From RYN-124 sp033851845 (GTDB taxonomy: Bacteria; Actinomycetota; Actinomycetes; Mycobacteriales; SCTD01), in contig JAWWOH010000036.1 of assembly GCA_033851845.1 (NCBI GenBank), positions 23,459-87,458 on the forward strand: a stretch of 64,000 nt of DNA, written 5' to 3'. Both the position numbers and the translations under genes were made by a program. The notes beneath the pieces were generated by a model. The model worked only from the letters and a program-made list of their open reading frames with translations, searched no databases and had not been told where the DNA came from. The first letter of the stretch is position 1. Each line of letters starts with the position of its first letter. This document shows positions 7,246 through 18,100 of this stretch, one piece after another.

Positions 7246-8847
7246 GTGTCAGCCACCGTCGTCGCCAGCGGCGTCACCGTCGTACGCGGTCCGTCTCTCG
7301 TCCTCAGCGACGTCAGCCTCACGGTCGCCCCCGGTGATCGCATCGGGGTCGTCGGTCCCAACGGCGTCGGCAAGTCGACGCTGCTCGCGACCCTCGCCGG
7401 TGACCTCACACCCGACACGGGCACCGTGACCAGAGCACCGCGCAACGCCACCGTCGGGCTCCTTCCGCAGGAGCCGGACAGAAGAACCGGCGAGACGCTG
7501 ATGCAGTTCCTCGCGCGGCGGACCGGCATCGCCGATGCGCAGCACCGGCTGGACGCCGCCACGAACGCGCTCACTGCCGGGGATGACAGCGACTACAGCG
7601 ACGCGCTCGAGCACTGGCTCGCCCTCGGCGGCGCAGACCTGGAGGAAAGGGCCGCGCAGGTCACCCGAGAGCTCGGACTCAGCGTCGGCCTGCGTGCCGA
7701 GACGACCCAGCTCTCGGGTGGCGAAGCGGCACGGGCGTCGCTGGCGAGCATCCTGCTCAGTCGCTTTGACGTGTTCCTGCTCGACGAGCCGACGAACGAC
7801 CTCGACTTCGCCGGCCTCGAGCAGCTCGAGCGCTTCGTCAACCACCTTCCGGTCGCCGTCGTCGTCGTCAGTCACGACCGCGAGTTCCTGGCCCGCACGA
7901 TCACCTCGGTTGTCGACATCGACGGACCGCTGCGGACGGCAACGATCTACAACGGCGGGTACGACGCCTACCTGCACGAGCGACAGCTCCGCAAGGAGCA
8001 ACAGCGCAACGCGTACGACGACTTCGAGGACAAGCGCAGCGCGCTCGTGCAGCAGGCCCAGCGCCAGCGCGAGCAGTCGGTGCGCGGTGCGCTCCGAGCG
8101 AAGCGCAAGCAGCCGGACAACGACCGTGCCGCGAAAGGCGCTCGCATCGAGGCGGCGACCCATGCGGCATCGCGGGTCAAGACGATCGAGTCGCAGATCA
8201 ACCGGCTCGACCAGGTCGACGAGCCGCGCAAGGAGTGGCAGCTGCAGATGTCCATCGCGACGGCCCCACGGTCCGGCGACGTCGTAGCGGTGCTCCACCA
8301 AGCCGTCGTACGACGGGGCGAGTTCGCGCTCGGACCGATAGACCTGCAAGTCGCGTACGGCGACCGGCTCGCGATCGTGGGCGCCAACGGGTCGGGCAAG
8401 ACCACGCTGCTGCAGGCGCTGCTGGGCCGCATCCCGCTGGAGTCTGGACGACAGTCGCTGGGCAGCGGCCTGCGGCTCGGCGAGGTGGACCAGGCCCGCT
8501 CCCGCTTCCGAGGCGACCAGAGCGTCGTCGAGGTCATCGAGAAGATCACCCAGTGGCCGGCCGCCGACGTACGGACCCTGCTCGCGAAGTACGGCTTGAA
8601 AGCGGATCACACGGCACGACCCGCCGGGTCGCTGTCACCCGGTGAGCGGACCCGATCGTCGCTCGCGCTGCTGCAGGCCGTCGGAGTGAACTGCCTGGTC
8701 CTCGACGAGCCGACGAACCACCTGGATCTGCCCGCCATCGAGCAGCTCGAAGCCGCACTCGACGACTACACCGGGACCTTGTTGCTGGTCACTCATGATC
8801 GTCGTCTGCTCGACGCCGTGCACATCACCTCGACCGTGCAGCTCTGA
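7246..8847 (+). CDS. ABC-F family ATPase (duplicated ABC domains, no membrane segment)
   Basis: 533 residues with two ABC domains joined by a charged helical linker. Domain 1 has Walker A GPNGVGKST (37-45), signature LSGGEAARASL and Walker B VFLLDEPTNDLD. Domain 2 has Walker A GANGSGKTT (about 378-386), signature LSPGERTRSSL and CLVLDEPTNHLD. No transmembrane helices are present, which is diagnostic of ABC-F proteins that act on the ribosome (translation factors or antibiotic-resistance ribosome protection). The linker (DDFEDKRSALVQQAQRQRE...KRKQPDNDR) is of moderate length. Whether it protects against an antibiotic cannot be told from sequence. Start GTG 7246; TAGCAC lies just upstream. Confidence 0.9.
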   Translation: MSATVVASGVTVVRGPSLVLSDVSLTVAPGDRIGVVGPNGVGKSTLLATLAGDLTPDTGTVTRAPRNATVGLLPQEPDRRTGETLMQFLARRTGIADAQHRLDAATNALTAGDDSDYSDALEHWLALGGADLEERAAQVTRELGLSVGLRAETTQLSGGEAARASLASILLSRFDVFLLDEPTNDLDFAGLEQLERFVNHLPVAVVVVSHDREFLARTITSVVDIDGPLRTATIYNGGYDAYLHERQLRKEQQRNAYDDFEDKRSALVQQAQRQREQSVRGALRAKRKQPDNDRAAKGARIEAATHAASRVKTIESQINRLDQVDEPRKEWQLQMSIATAPRSGDVVAVLHQAVVRRGEFALGPIDLQVAYGDRLAIVGANGSGKTTLLQALLGRIPLESGRQSLGSGLRLGEVDQARSRFRGDQSVVEVIEKITQWPAADVRTLLAKYGLKADHTARPAGSLSPGERTRSSLALLQAVGVNCLVLDEPTNHLDLPAIEQLEAALDDYTGTLLLVTHDRRLLDAVHITSTVQL

Positions 8848-8999
8848 CGGTCGCCCGGATTGCGCCTATTGCCCCGGAGCCCTTCCAGGCGGGTGCTTGC
8901 TGCGGTAGAACACTCCGAACCGCATGCCGCGACATGGCCCGAACAAGCCATGGCGGCCCTGGCCCGGCGGGCGCATTGTCAGACGATCCAGGGCAGGCG

Positions 9000-11294
9000 G
9001 TGACGGTGGACGAAGGATCGTTCTCGGCAGAACAGCTCGACGTACTAGTCCGCCTCGGCACAGCAGACCTGACCGAGAGCGAGTTGCGCAACCAGGCGGC
9101 CGAGCTGCAACGCGGCACGTCCGACCGGGCCTTCCAGGAACGCGTCGACGCCGTGCTGGTCGCGGCCCTGGCGCGGCGCCGTCGCGAGGACGAGCTGGCC
9201 GATCGGGTGCGTCACTTCGCCGCAGCACAACGGATCTCGCACGTCGGCAGCTACGACTTCGAGATCGCCACGAACACCAACATCTGGAGCGACCAGCTCT
9301 ACCGCATCTACGGTCGCGAGCCGCAGTCGTTCATGGCGACGTACGAGAAGTTCCTCGAGATGGTGCATCCCGACGACCGGGAGAAGATCATCGGTGTCCA
9401 CACGGAGGCGCTGTCGACCATCTCGCCCTACGAGATGGAGGAGCGCATCGTCTGGCCGGACGGCGAGGTGCGCACCCTCGCGAGCTGGGGCGAGGTCGTT
9501 GCCGGCCCCGACGGAACGCCGGCCCGGATGGTCGGGATCTGCTGGGACATCACCGAGCAGAAGGAGACGTCGGCGGCGCTGGTGCGCAGCAGTGATCGGT
9601 TTCAGACGCTGATCCAGTCCGCCCCGGACGTCGTCCTGGTTGTCGGGCCGGACGGCGCGATCCTGCAGGCGAACGACCGGGTGCAGTCCGTCCTGGGCTG
9701 GAGCCCTGCCGAGGTCGTCGGGCACCCGGTCACCGAGCTGCTCCCGGCCGGCCTGGGCCCCGACGGGCCGCCGCACGAGCTGGTGGCCTGCGACCGCGCC
9801 GGCAACGAGATCCCGGCCGAGGTGAGCGCGACACGCGTCGAGACGGACGAAGGCGCCGTGACGGCTGCGTTCGTGCGGGATCTGCGCGATCGCAAGCGGT
9901 CGGAGGAGCTCACGCTTCGCTTGCATGACGCGGATGTACGACGTCGGCACGCCATCGAGATCAACGACAACGTCGTGCAGGGGCTGGCGTCCGTGCTGTA
10001 CCTGCTCGACCTCGAGCGGCACGCGTCCGCGCATGCGGCGGCCCGACGCACGATGGCGACCGCCCGGGCGATGATGGATGACCTGCTGCAGGACACCGGG
10101 CCGTCCGGCCTCGCCCCTGGCGAGCTGGTGCGCGCCGAGGGACACCCGAGGACGCTGGACGAGGTCGTCCCGCCGCAACCACCGGCAGCTCCGGGCGCAC
10201 TGCGCGTGCTGCTCGCCGATGACGCCGAGGACATCCGGTTGCTGCTCCGGCTCAACCTCGCCTCCCGCGACGGCTTCGACGTGGTCGCGGAGGCAGGTGA
10301 CGGCGAGCAGGCCGTGCGACTCGCCGCCGAGCACCTTCCCGACGTCGTGCTGCTCGACCTGTCGATGCCCGTCATGGACGGCCTGCAGGCCATCCCCGAG
10401 ATCCGGCGGGTCAGCCCCAAGACGCGGATCGTCGTCCTGTCCGGCTTCGACGGCGCGCGCATGAAACCGGTGGCGATGGAGCTGGGAGCTGATGCGTACG
10501 TCGAGAAGGGCGAGGCGATGGCGGCCCTCGTCGCCACCCTTGCCGCCGTCTTCCCCGAGCGGTTGTTCGCACCGAGGCAGGCGGCCGAGCCGGCAGACCC
10601 GGACGATGGCGGGCTCGCGTTCGACGGCGACATGGTGGTGCACGAGCTTCGTACGCCGCTCACGGTGATCACGGGCATGCTCTCGACGCTTCGTGAACGG
10701 ATGGACGTGCTGCCCTCGGCGACGACCCATGAGCTCCTCGACGCCGCCGGGCGCAACGCGCGGCAGATGGCCGAGCTCCTCGACGCGGTGAGCGACGCGC
10801 GCCGCGCGCAGCACGGGCTGCTGCCGGTCGTGCCGGAGCGGACCGACCTCGGCCGGTTGGTGCGGGATGCGGTGAAGGATGTCGCTTCCGGTCGCGCCGA
10901 TCCGATGCCGGTGATCATGACGGAGCCCGGAGTCGACGCACTGGTGGACCCGATGCGGATCCGGCAGGTCATCTCCAACCTGCTCTCCAACGCCTTCAAG
11001 TTCTCGCCGGCCGGTACGCCGGTCACCGTCACGGTGACAAGTGACGACGACATCGCCGAGATCACCGTCCACGACGAGGGACCCGGCATCCCCGAGGACC
11101 GGCGCGACGAGCTGTTCAGCAAGTTCGGCCGGCTGGGGCACACCGGTCATGGCATGGGGCTGGGCCTGTACATCTCCCGTGCGATCGCCCGGGCGCACGG
11201 CGGCGACCTCGAGCTGCGGGACGGACCAGGCGCAACCTTCGCGCTGACCGTGCCGCGCCGCTCCCCCATTGAGGTCGGTAGCGACGCCCGCTGA
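9000..11294 (+). CDS. Hybrid sensor protein: PAS-PAS-DHp-like-receiver-HisKA-HATPase
   Basis: About 764 residues with GTG 9000 (AGGG 8-9 nt upstream); ATG 8934 is the alternative. In order: N-terminal helical region; PAS domain about 75-165 (SHVGSYDFEI...PDDREK...WDITEQKET); second PAS about 175-285; a helix RRHAIEINDNVVQGL resembling the phosphoacceptor helix of HisKA_3/DegS-type kinases but without an adjacent ATPase; receiver domain about 400-515 (VLLADDAEDIR, VVLLDLSMPVMDG, YVEKGEA); then a complete kinase with VVHELRTPLTV (acceptor His), NLLSNAFKFSP (N box), DEGPGIPEDR and GMGLGLYIS (G boxes). No membrane segment, so a cytoplasmic sensor. No separate response regulator is adjacent. Confidence 0.88.
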   Translation: MTVDEGSFSAEQLDVLVRLGTADLTESELRNQAAELQRGTSDRAFQERVDAVLVAALARRRREDELADRVRHFAAAQRISHVGSYDFEIATNTNIWSDQLYRIYGREPQSFMATYEKFLEMVHPDDREKIIGVHTEALSTISPYEMEERIVWPDGEVRTLASWGEVVAGPDGTPARMVGICWDITEQKETSAALVRSSDRFQTLIQSAPDVVLVVGPDGAILQANDRVQSVLGWSPAEVVGHPVTELLPAGLGPDGPPHELVACDRAGNEIPAEVSATRVETDEGAVTAAFVRDLRDRKRSEELTLRLHDADVRRRHAIEINDNVVQGLASVLYLLDLERHASAHAAARRTMATARAMMDDLLQDTGPSGLAPGELVRAEGHPRTLDEVVPPQPPAAPGALRVLLADDAEDIRLLLRLNLASRDGFDVVAEAGDGEQAVRLAAEHLPDVVLLDLSMPVMDGLQAIPEIRRVSPKTRIVVLSGFDGARMKPVAMELGADAYVEKGEAMAALVATLAAVFPERLFAPRQAAEPADPDDGGLAFDGDMVVHELRTPLTVITGMLSTLRERMDVLPSATTHELLDAAGRNARQMAELLDAVSDARRAQHGLLPVVPERTDLGRLVRDAVKDVASGRADPMPVIMTEPGVDALVDPMRIRQVISNLLSNAFKFSPAGTPVTVTVTSDDDIAEITVHDEGPGIPEDRRDELFSKFGRLGHTGHGMGLGLYISRAIARAHGGDLELRDGPGATFALTVPRRSPIEVGSDAR

Positions 11295-11315
11295 AGCCGC
11301 TGCAAGACTCGGCGG

Positions 11316-12182
11316 GTGATCGCCGCCCCGACGCCGCTGGACAAGCTCGTCGACCTGCTCGACCTCGAGCTGATCGAGGAGAACATCTTCCGCGGCAAGC
11401 AGCCGCACGAAGCGCTGCAGCGGACCTTCGGCGGCCAGGTGGCCGGCCAGGCGCTCGTCGCGGCCGGCCGCACCGTTCCGGCCGAGCGGCCGGTCCACTC
11501 GCTGCACGCGTACTTCCTGCGGCCGGGGGACCCGAGCATCCCGACGGTGTACGAGGTCGACCGCATCCGCGACGGCCGCAGCTTCACCACGCGGCGGGTC
11601 GTCGCGATCCAGCACGGTAAGCCGATCTTCAACCTCTCGGCGTCCTTCCAGCTCGTCGAGGCCGGCTTCGAGCACCAGACCGCGATGCCAGCGGTCCCGG
11701 ATCCGGAGACGCTGCAGACGCTGCAAGAGCGGATGAAGCCGTACGCCGATGAGCTCGGCGGCTGGTATGCGCGTCCTCGGCCGATCGACGTCCGCTACGT
11801 CGGCGATCCGCCGCGCGTCGCGAAGGACCGCGGGCGGCGCGAGACCCGAAACCAGGTGTGGATGCGCGCCGACGGCAAGCTCCCCGACGACCCGCTGCTG
11901 CATGTCTGCGCCGTGACGTTCGCCAGCGACATGACCCTGCTCGACTCGACGCTGATGGCGCACGGCCGGTCCTGGGGCACCGGGGATGTCGTCGGCGCGA
12001 GCCTGGACCACGCGATGTGGTTCCACCGCCAGTTCCGCGCCGACGAGTGGTTCCTCTACGACCAGACCTCACCGTGGACCGGTGGCGGCCGTGGCCTCGC
12101 GCAGGGATCGATCTATACGCGCGACGGGCAGCTGGCCGTGAGCGTCGTACAGGAAGGACTGATCCGCCCACCGCGGCGGTGA
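11316..12182 (+). CDS. tesB: Acyl-CoA thioesterase II
   Basis: 288 residues, the usual length of TesB. It contains two hot-dog folds: the N-terminal half has RTFGGQVAGQALVAAGRTV and PVHSLHAYFLRPGD; the C-terminal half has HVCAVTFASDMTLLDSTL and SLDHAMWFHRQFRADEWFLYD...GRGLAQGSIYTRDGQLA, with the conserved Asp of the Asp-Gln-Thr active site. It hydrolyses medium- and long-chain acyl-CoA to free acid and CoA in the cytoplasm. GTG start 22 nt after the sensor-kinase gene stop, so possibly co-transcribed. It converges on the giant secreted-protein gene with only 12 nt between the stops. Confidence 0.93.
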   Translation: MIAAPTPLDKLVDLLDLELIEENIFRGKQPHEALQRTFGGQVAGQALVAAGRTVPAERPVHSLHAYFLRPGDPSIPTVYEVDRIRDGRSFTTRRVVAIQHGKPIFNLSASFQLVEAGFEHQTAMPAVPDPETLQTLQERMKPYADELGGWYARPRPIDVRYVGDPPRVAKDRGRRETRNQVWMRADGKLPDDPLLHVCAVTFASDMTLLDSTLMAHGRSWGTGDVVGASLDHAMWFHRQFRADEWFLYDQTSPWTGGGRGLAQGSIYTRDGQLAVSVVQEGLIRPPRR

Positions 12183-12194
12183 ACAGGCCACCCG

Positions 12195-15100
12195 TCAGCG
12201 CACGGAGACGAACCGTGTCGGGCTGGACCCGGCCACCACCGTCATGTCCGCAACCGTCCGGGCGACGGCCACGTAACGACCCGCAGTCGCCACCTGCACC
12301 AGCACGTTGTAACGACCGGCAGCATCGGTGCGGGTGTTCTGGACCGCCGACGACCTGCCCTCGACCCTGCCGACCGAGACCTGCACGACCCGGCCGATGC
12401 GGTGCGGGAGAACGACGCCCGACAACCGCAGCACGTGCGGACGCACGGGCACCGCGGAGAGGCTGAGCACTGCGCGCACGTACAGCACGGTGCTGCTGCC
12501 AGCCGTGCAGCCGACCGCCCGTAGAGCCAACCGCGCATTGCCGGCCGGCGCGAGCGTCACGGTGGCAAGTCCCTGCGCCGTTGTGGTCACCGTGCGCAGA
12601 ACGCGGTACGTCGTCGACGGCCGCACGTAGCCGATCAGCTCCACCGTCCGGACGCCAGCGGGTCCGGCGATCGTGACGGTGACCGGACGGCCGGCGAGGG
12701 CCGGCGTGCTGGGCAGTGTCAGCTCGAACGTCGGGCACGGGTGAATGGGCGTCGAGGTCGGTACCGACGTCGAGGAGGGCGTCGCCGACGAACTGGCCGA
12801 CGGCACGACCGACGGGAGGCCGCCGCCCGTGCTGCTGCCACCGCCACCACCGCCGCCACCGCCGCCGCCACCCGGCGTGGGCGCCACCGAGGTCGTCGTG
12901 ACCGTTCGGGTGACGTCGCCGGTCATGGTGCGACGGGCGTAGTCCTGGACCGTCTGCGAGACGGTGACGACGTACGCCGTGCCGGGCGCAAGCGGAGCAG
13001 CGGGAGTGAAGCGGACCCGGTTCGTGACGTCACCGACGTCGCCATCGCCGAGCTGCGGGGAGATCGGAGCCCAGGTGCCGGCGACGGGGCTGCCTGAGTG
13101 CGTGACGGCGTATGCGCCGTCGAACGTGAAGGTGCGCATCGGTCGGTCGAACACCACGTCGATGCCGCCGGCGTCGGTCAGCACCACGTCACTGACGGCC
13201 GGTGGCGCCAGCCGGACCAGCCCGACGTCCACGTTGAACCGCGGCGGAAGGACTTGCAGCGCAGGGCTCTCCGCGCTCGCATAGCCGTCCTTGCTCCAGA
13301 CGACCTTCCACCAGCCTTCGGGCACGTCCCAGCCGTAGTAGCCGACAGCGTTCGTTGGCATCGGGTTCGTCTGGGCCCAGTCGCGCGCATCCCAGAACGA
13401 CCATGGGCCGGTCTCGGACGCGCCCTGCAGCAAGGTCGCCGTGACACCCTCGAGCCGGTTGCTTCGGGTGCCCTCGTAGACGACGCCGCTCGGATCGTGG
13501 GCGTACTTCGGGTCCACGACGGTCCCGCCCGAGCCACCCGTCGTGTCGGTGCCATTCGACCAGGAACCGCCCGCGCTGCTCCCGCCGCCCACACCGCCGG
13601 GAGGATCCGGCGGCGCGGGGCAGCTGCTGGCCTTGATTTCAGCCGCGACGGCAGCTACCCGCTGCGCCGCCGCCGCGTTCGAGGCGAAGTTGAGCAGCTG
13701 CCCGGCGGCCGCCGAGCCGGCCGCAGAGCCGATCATGGTTCCCGGTCCGGGGGCAATGGCACTCAGCGCAACGCCGGCCAGGATCCCGGCTCCGGTGGTC
13801 ACCACATCGCTCATCAGCTGGTTCTCTCGCTCCGCCTCGATCTTCCGGTAAAGGCGTTCGGCCTCCCCTTCGGGGCAGACGGGCGAGATGAGCAGGTACA
13901 GCTTGTCGATGTCCTTGTAGTTGCCGCTCTCCCATCCCTGGTAGGAGGACAAAGCGAAATCGCCAGTGCTGATCGCACGGCCTATCACCTTGATGGCGAC
14001 AGCGGCGTAGACCACGCCCGCCGGGATGCTCACGAAGTTGACGTGGACACGGTGCGCGCGCAGCGCCGCGACGAGTCGCGGCGCGTCCAGCGCGCTGGCC
14101 TTGATGACAGCGTTCGCAACAACGGGCCCGCCTGGCCCGGCGGGTTGAGTCACTGTCAAGCCGTAGACGGGCACACCACTGGCGGTGGCTGCGGCTAGAT
14201 CCGCCGGAGAGGGGACGAAGTCCGGTGCATCGGTGATGGTGATATCGACCGAGGTCTCACCACTGGTCGGCGACGTGGCCGTCGCGGACGTCCGGGCTCC
14301 GCCGACGACCGCCTCCGGCTCCACGGTGGGCCAGGTCGCATCTCTCAGAGCGGCCGGAAGCGCGGTGCGGATCTGGGCCTCGCTGCGGCCCGTCGACAGA
14401 CGCAGCGCCGGTGCGACCTTCGACTCCACGCGCACATCGCCTCGGCCGTCGAAGTCGGGCAGGCTGGCGACGAACTTGCCGTCCACGAACGTCGCGGCAG
14501 CAGTCGCCGTACCGACATGAACCACGACGTCGGTGACGCGCTCGGGCTTCGTCCACGTCAGGGTGACGATCAGACCCGCACCGCCCTTGACGTAGAAAAT
14601 CGGGTGCGAGATGCCCTGCCGGGGGTCGGCATGCACCGCCCAAGGGTTGACGGCCTGCTTCAACGTCACGTCGATGAGCTCGGGGCGGTCCGGGTCGTAG
14701 ATCACGGTGACCGACCGCGTGCGCCGCAGATCGGTGCCCTCCCCGGTCTCGGCCCAGAGGTCGTAGTCCTGTGCCGCGCCGGTGTCAGGCAGCGTCAACG
14801 GTGTCGTCCACGCACCGCCCGGCCCAGCTGTGGCGAGCGCGAGCAAGCCCCCATTGCCCTGCACGCGTACGACGGCGCTGGGCGCGGCGATGCCACTTAC
14901 GACGATCTCGTGCCGCGTCGTCGGTGGCGGTGCTTCGAACGTCAGTCGCTGTACGCCGACGAGCGCGTCGACCAACGCGTCGGTGCCGCCTGTGAACGCC
15001 ATCCGCACGGCTCCGGCGATGGTGTCACTGTCGTAGGTCTCACCGAGACGCAGCGAGTACAGCAGCACGTGCTCGGCGCCGGTCGGAAGGTCACCGACCG

Positions 15101-18100
15101 CGATGTCGACACCGCCGGGCACGGCTGTGCCAGCCACCGCAACACCGTCGAGCAGCAACGACGCGGGCGGCAAGGTCACCCCAGCCGGCACGAGGACCCG
15201 AGCCACCGACGCGCTGACGGGCGCGTTGTTGCGCAGCACGACGCGGAAGGAGACGAGCGCGCCGGGCAGCACGTTTTCCTGCGGCGACTGCACGGTGCTC
15301 AGCACCCGGAACGGACCGGGTGGCGCAAGCGCCATGGAGCCAAGGTCGATGATGCGGCCTTCGGGGATGTCGACCTCTGCCTCGGCCGAGCCGGCAGCGT
15401 CTCCGAACACCACGAGCCGGTACCGACCCGGCCCCGGCACGCCGCGAACGAAGCCGGCGCCCACGCTTCGGTAGCCGCTGATGGGTGTCAGCGCGCCGTC
15501 GACCCCCACTGACGACAGCTGGACACCCACGCCGGTCGCACCGGAGACCGCGCCGGACACGCCTTCGAAGTAGCCGCGGTCGAGGTGCAGGACCGGCGCG
15601 AGATCAGCGCCCAGCAGCAGCGTCGTACAGCCTGAGGGGACCTGCGCCTGGGTCCCGTCCATGCACACGGTCAAGGGCGTGCCCACGGCAGCGTTGAAGG
15701 CGAAGATGCGCAACGCACCGCCGCCCGCGTCCTGCGGGTCCGTCAGTGGCGGCGCGCTGCCGGCGGTGACGCTGAGACCCAGGAAGTAACGCCTGGATCC
15801 CTCGAGGGAGTAGGGACCCTCCCAATCCGGCTGGCCGGCCATTCGTGTGCGCACCTGGACGTCGACGCGGTAGGCCTGCAGAATGGGTAGTACGACATCG
15901 CGCTCAAGGGTGCCGTCAGGCACGTCAATGGTCCACGTCGTGACGGCGCCCTGATAGCCGGCCGCCAACACCGCGCTTCCGGTCGTCCCGTCGAGGTCGA
16001 AGACTCCGTCGGGACCGGTCGTCGTCGTGCCAGGCACGAGCCGACGTCGCGGCTGGGCGAGGGTCATGACGACGCCGGCAACCGGGTCGCCAGCAGCGTT
16101 GCGCGCGATGCCGTGCACGTGGCCGGTCGCCAGCAGCGGCACGACGACCAGCTGGCGCGCCCCTCCGGGCAGGGTGGCGGTCACGGGGATGTCCGCGATC
16201 TCGCCGAACGCACCGATAACGCTGCTGCGCAACGTATAGGTCGAGCCTTCGACGAGTCCGAGCGCGGTGGTCAGCGTGCCGTCTACGTCGCCGCGGACGT
16301 ACCCAGCGAAGGAGCCGTCGGAGCGGAGCAGAGTCGCATTCACTCCGCTCACGGGCGTCCCGCCGGGTGTCTCGTACTTCACGCGCACCTCGGCCGCCCG
16401 CCGGACGTCGAGCACGAGCGCGATGCGCTGACCGCGCTCCAGGGTGATCGGCCCACGCCGAGCCAGCTCGATGCCGTCGGCACCGAGCACCCGGAACCGC
16501 CAGTCGAGCGCGGCCGGCAGTGCCAGGACGAGCGAGCGCGTTGCCAACGGCAGCACCGCCGCGTCGTGGAGGCTGTCCGCGGAGCGGTCGAGGCGCAGGC
16601 CGGGGGGATCGTCGCCGGTCAGCGTGATGTCGAAGGCGCCGCTGACGTCGAAGGGGTTGGGCGGGGCGGCCCGATCGATGCTCGCGCCCACACCATCCGT
16701 GAGACGGACGGCAACAGCTGTCACCCGCGCGGTTCCGTCAGCCAGCAGGAATGTCGTGCGATAGCTGCCGGCCGATGTCGCAGACATCGCGAGCTCGGTC
16801 GTGGTGGTTGCGCCATTGGCATCGGCCCAGGTGACGAGCGCCGTGGCGGTGCGAGCGGCGTTGCCGAGCGCCGTGATGACGACGCTGCTGCCCAGCTGAG
16901 CGATACCTGGTCGGAGGAGCTGCGGCACCACGCCGACAGTGGTCACCTCGAGGGCGGGGATCTGCGCGGCGGTCGCGATCACGGTGAGCGCCTGCTCGGT
17001 GCCGTCGAGGGTGGCCATGACCCGGTAGTGGTGGACCGCGCCCGCTGCCGTCGCGGTGTCGAGCCAGCTGCCGGTGCCGGCCGGCAGGTCGGCGACGCGG
17101 GCGAGCGTGCCGTCGCCGGTCGCCCGGAAGACGGCGTACGCCGTGGCGCCGGAGACCACGTCCCACGTCAGCTGCACCGTGCCGTCGGCCGCGGTGACAG
17201 CGGACAGAGGTGCCGAGCCGGTGAGCGGAGCCGCGAGGGTGGTGAGGCGGTAGGTCAGCGGAACGCTGCTGTGCCCTACCGCGTCCTTGGCGACGAGCTG
17301 CAGGTCGTACGAGGTGCTCGGGCTGAGGCCGGTCAGCGACAGGCCCGTGGCGTCGGCCGCGAGAGTCCGGTCGCCGCCGGGCGCACCACTGAGGACGTAG
17401 CCGGTGACTGCGACGTCGTCGGCCGCTGCCGGCCAAGCCAGTTGGGCGAACGTGCTGCCGATGCTCGACGCGGTCAGGGCGGCCGACCCGGGCCAGGTCG
17501 GGGCGGCCGCATCGGCGAGCTTGGCGACGAACACCTGCACGCCGGCCGAGGTACCGCCCGCCGGCGGGATGCCGATCTGTCCCCACGCGACGGCCGACGC
17601 GGCCGCAGACACCGAGCCGAGCAGCGGGACACCGAGGCCGCGCGGCCCGGTAGTCGCGAGGTCGGTGCTGGAGCCGTCCCGCCGGAACACCTGCAGGGCG
17701 CTGTTGAGACCGGTGGCGACGTACGTCGCGTCGTTGGCCAGCGACGTGAGGCCCGCGCCGCCGCCGTACGCGATAGGTGTGAGAGGTACGTCGGCGACGA
17801 CGCCCGCGGTCCACCGGCGCTGACTGGACCCGGTCGCCGTGCGCAGGACCCAGCTCACTGTTGAGCCGTCGTCCGAGACGACCGGGGCCGACGGCGTTCC
17901 GCCGACCGTCGACGCCTGCGCGGAGCCGAGCACGGCGCCGCTGGCCGATGCGAGCACGCGGCGTACGACGTCCCAGCTGCCATCGGCGGCACGCTGGAGG
18001 TAGCTGATCGCGGTGCCGTCCCTGGACAGCCGCGGCGACACGAGCTCTCCGACCCCGGCCGTGGCCACGGTGCTGAGCGCGCCGAGGCGGCGTACGAGGA

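Noticed and set aside
9045..12026. Very long open frames antisense to real genes (also 1850-3871 minus, 51295-53600 plus, 5261-6394 plus)
   Set aside because: They are the usual G+C-driven shadow frames: Arg/His/Pro-rich translations without domains, lying opposite genes with clear motifs.
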